Below, in pieces: positions 63,853 to 64,000 of a DNA stretch of 64,000 bases. A model generated the notes under the pieces. The model saw nothing but the letters and a program-made list of their open reading frames with translations. It was not told the DNA's origin and did not search any database. Source of the stretch: CAWDYA01 sp963806495 (GTDB lineage Bacteria > Acidobacteriota > Polarisedimenticolia > JACPZX01 > DASXTC01); the NCBI GenBank assembly GCA_963806495.1, contig CAWDYA010000011.1, forward strand, positions 186,001 to 250,000. Direction: 5' to 3'. Within the stretch, counting starts at the first letter, position 1, and every line of letters begins with the position of its first letter. The position numbers and the translations under genes were made by a program.

Positions 63853-64000
63853 ATGGACAGGGAAGCGCTCATCCACCTGCTCTCGACGCCGAACATGCTC
63901 CTGCCGGGTCTCACACTGCTGGCGGGTCTCGCCGCCGGCCTGACGCTGGGCAGGATGTCCGGCCGCCGCGGCAGCAAGGCGATCGAGATGCAGGTGGACA
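63853..64000 (+). CDS. truncated membrane protein, cut by window end
   Basis: Open to the last base. It starts at ATG 63853 (MDREALIHLL) with AAGGA upstream, or at ATG 63787. About 49 residues are visible, with one hydrophobic helix at 15-33 (PGLTLLAGLAAGLTLG) and a basic stretch after it, the pattern of a membrane-anchored coiled-coil protein. The family cannot be named. Confidence 0.55.
   Translation, partial: MDREALIHLLSTPNMLLPGLTLLAGLAAGLTLGRMSGRRGSKAIEMQVD

Overview
The window is a contiguous piece of a high-GC (by eye about two-thirds G+C) Gram-negative chromosome. Gram-negative envelope genes are plain: a type IV pilus secretin operon, SecDF-YajC, the MreBCD-PBP2-RodA elongasome, a lipid-A-synthase N-terminal-like protein and a TonB C-terminal domain. 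The ECF sigma / Ser-Thr kinase-TPR cassette, FG-GAP, MopE-type and di-haem secreted proteins, and the GAF-GGDEF and FecR genes at the head of the mre operon suggest an Acidobacteriota-like or similar uncultured phylum. That placement is inference from gene content only.

Layout. 1-2724: pilT (cut by the window edge) and pilB. 2971-4236: phosphodiesterase and shikimate kinase. 4301-10941: the most unusual block, a tightly coupled minus-strand operon. It encodes a secreted protein with 14 cysteines spaced exactly five residues apart, two paralogous membrane proteins with GldG-like domains, an ABC ATPase and a membrane partner. Three of its junctions are four-base GTGA overlaps. 11083-15552: thiE, accC, accB, pepP and a TPR protein. 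15742-21811: pilMNOPQ plus a lipoprotein, ending at an intrinsic terminator. 22080-28065: rpmB facing ridA-rel, secF, secD and yajC. 28184-33937: pgeF, a TPR protein, a thioesterase, a long GlpX-type FBPase and a class II aldolase. 34024-44328: FecR-GGDEF-mreBCD-mrdA-rodA-rng, read leftward from a good sigma-70-like promoter. 44625-47177: a PpiD/SurA-type chaperone and a small TPR protein. 47204-48101: an RNA-rich stretch with tRNA-Ala, a histone-H1-like microprotein, a candidate small RNA and tRNA-Sec (selC). 48115-59157: secreted and signalling genes, namely an FG-GAP propeller interrupted by an in-frame UGA next to selC, a di-haem protein, a TonB_C protein, a beta-helix/MopE protein, ECF sigma and a kinase-TPR. 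59230-64000: M20 peptidase, HAD phosphatase, sulfatase-like lipoprotein, GT2 glycosyltransferase, lipid-A N-domain protein and a truncated gene.

Several genes that are normally essential or highly conserved (rpmB, accC, mreC, pilB) carry single-base frameshifts, and accC has about nine within 0.9 kb. I read most of these as consensus errors and annotate the genes as intact in spirit, giving each break position. The in-frame UGA in the FG-GAP gene is different. It is a whole codon in an otherwise open frame, and readthrough restores exactly seven propeller blades.
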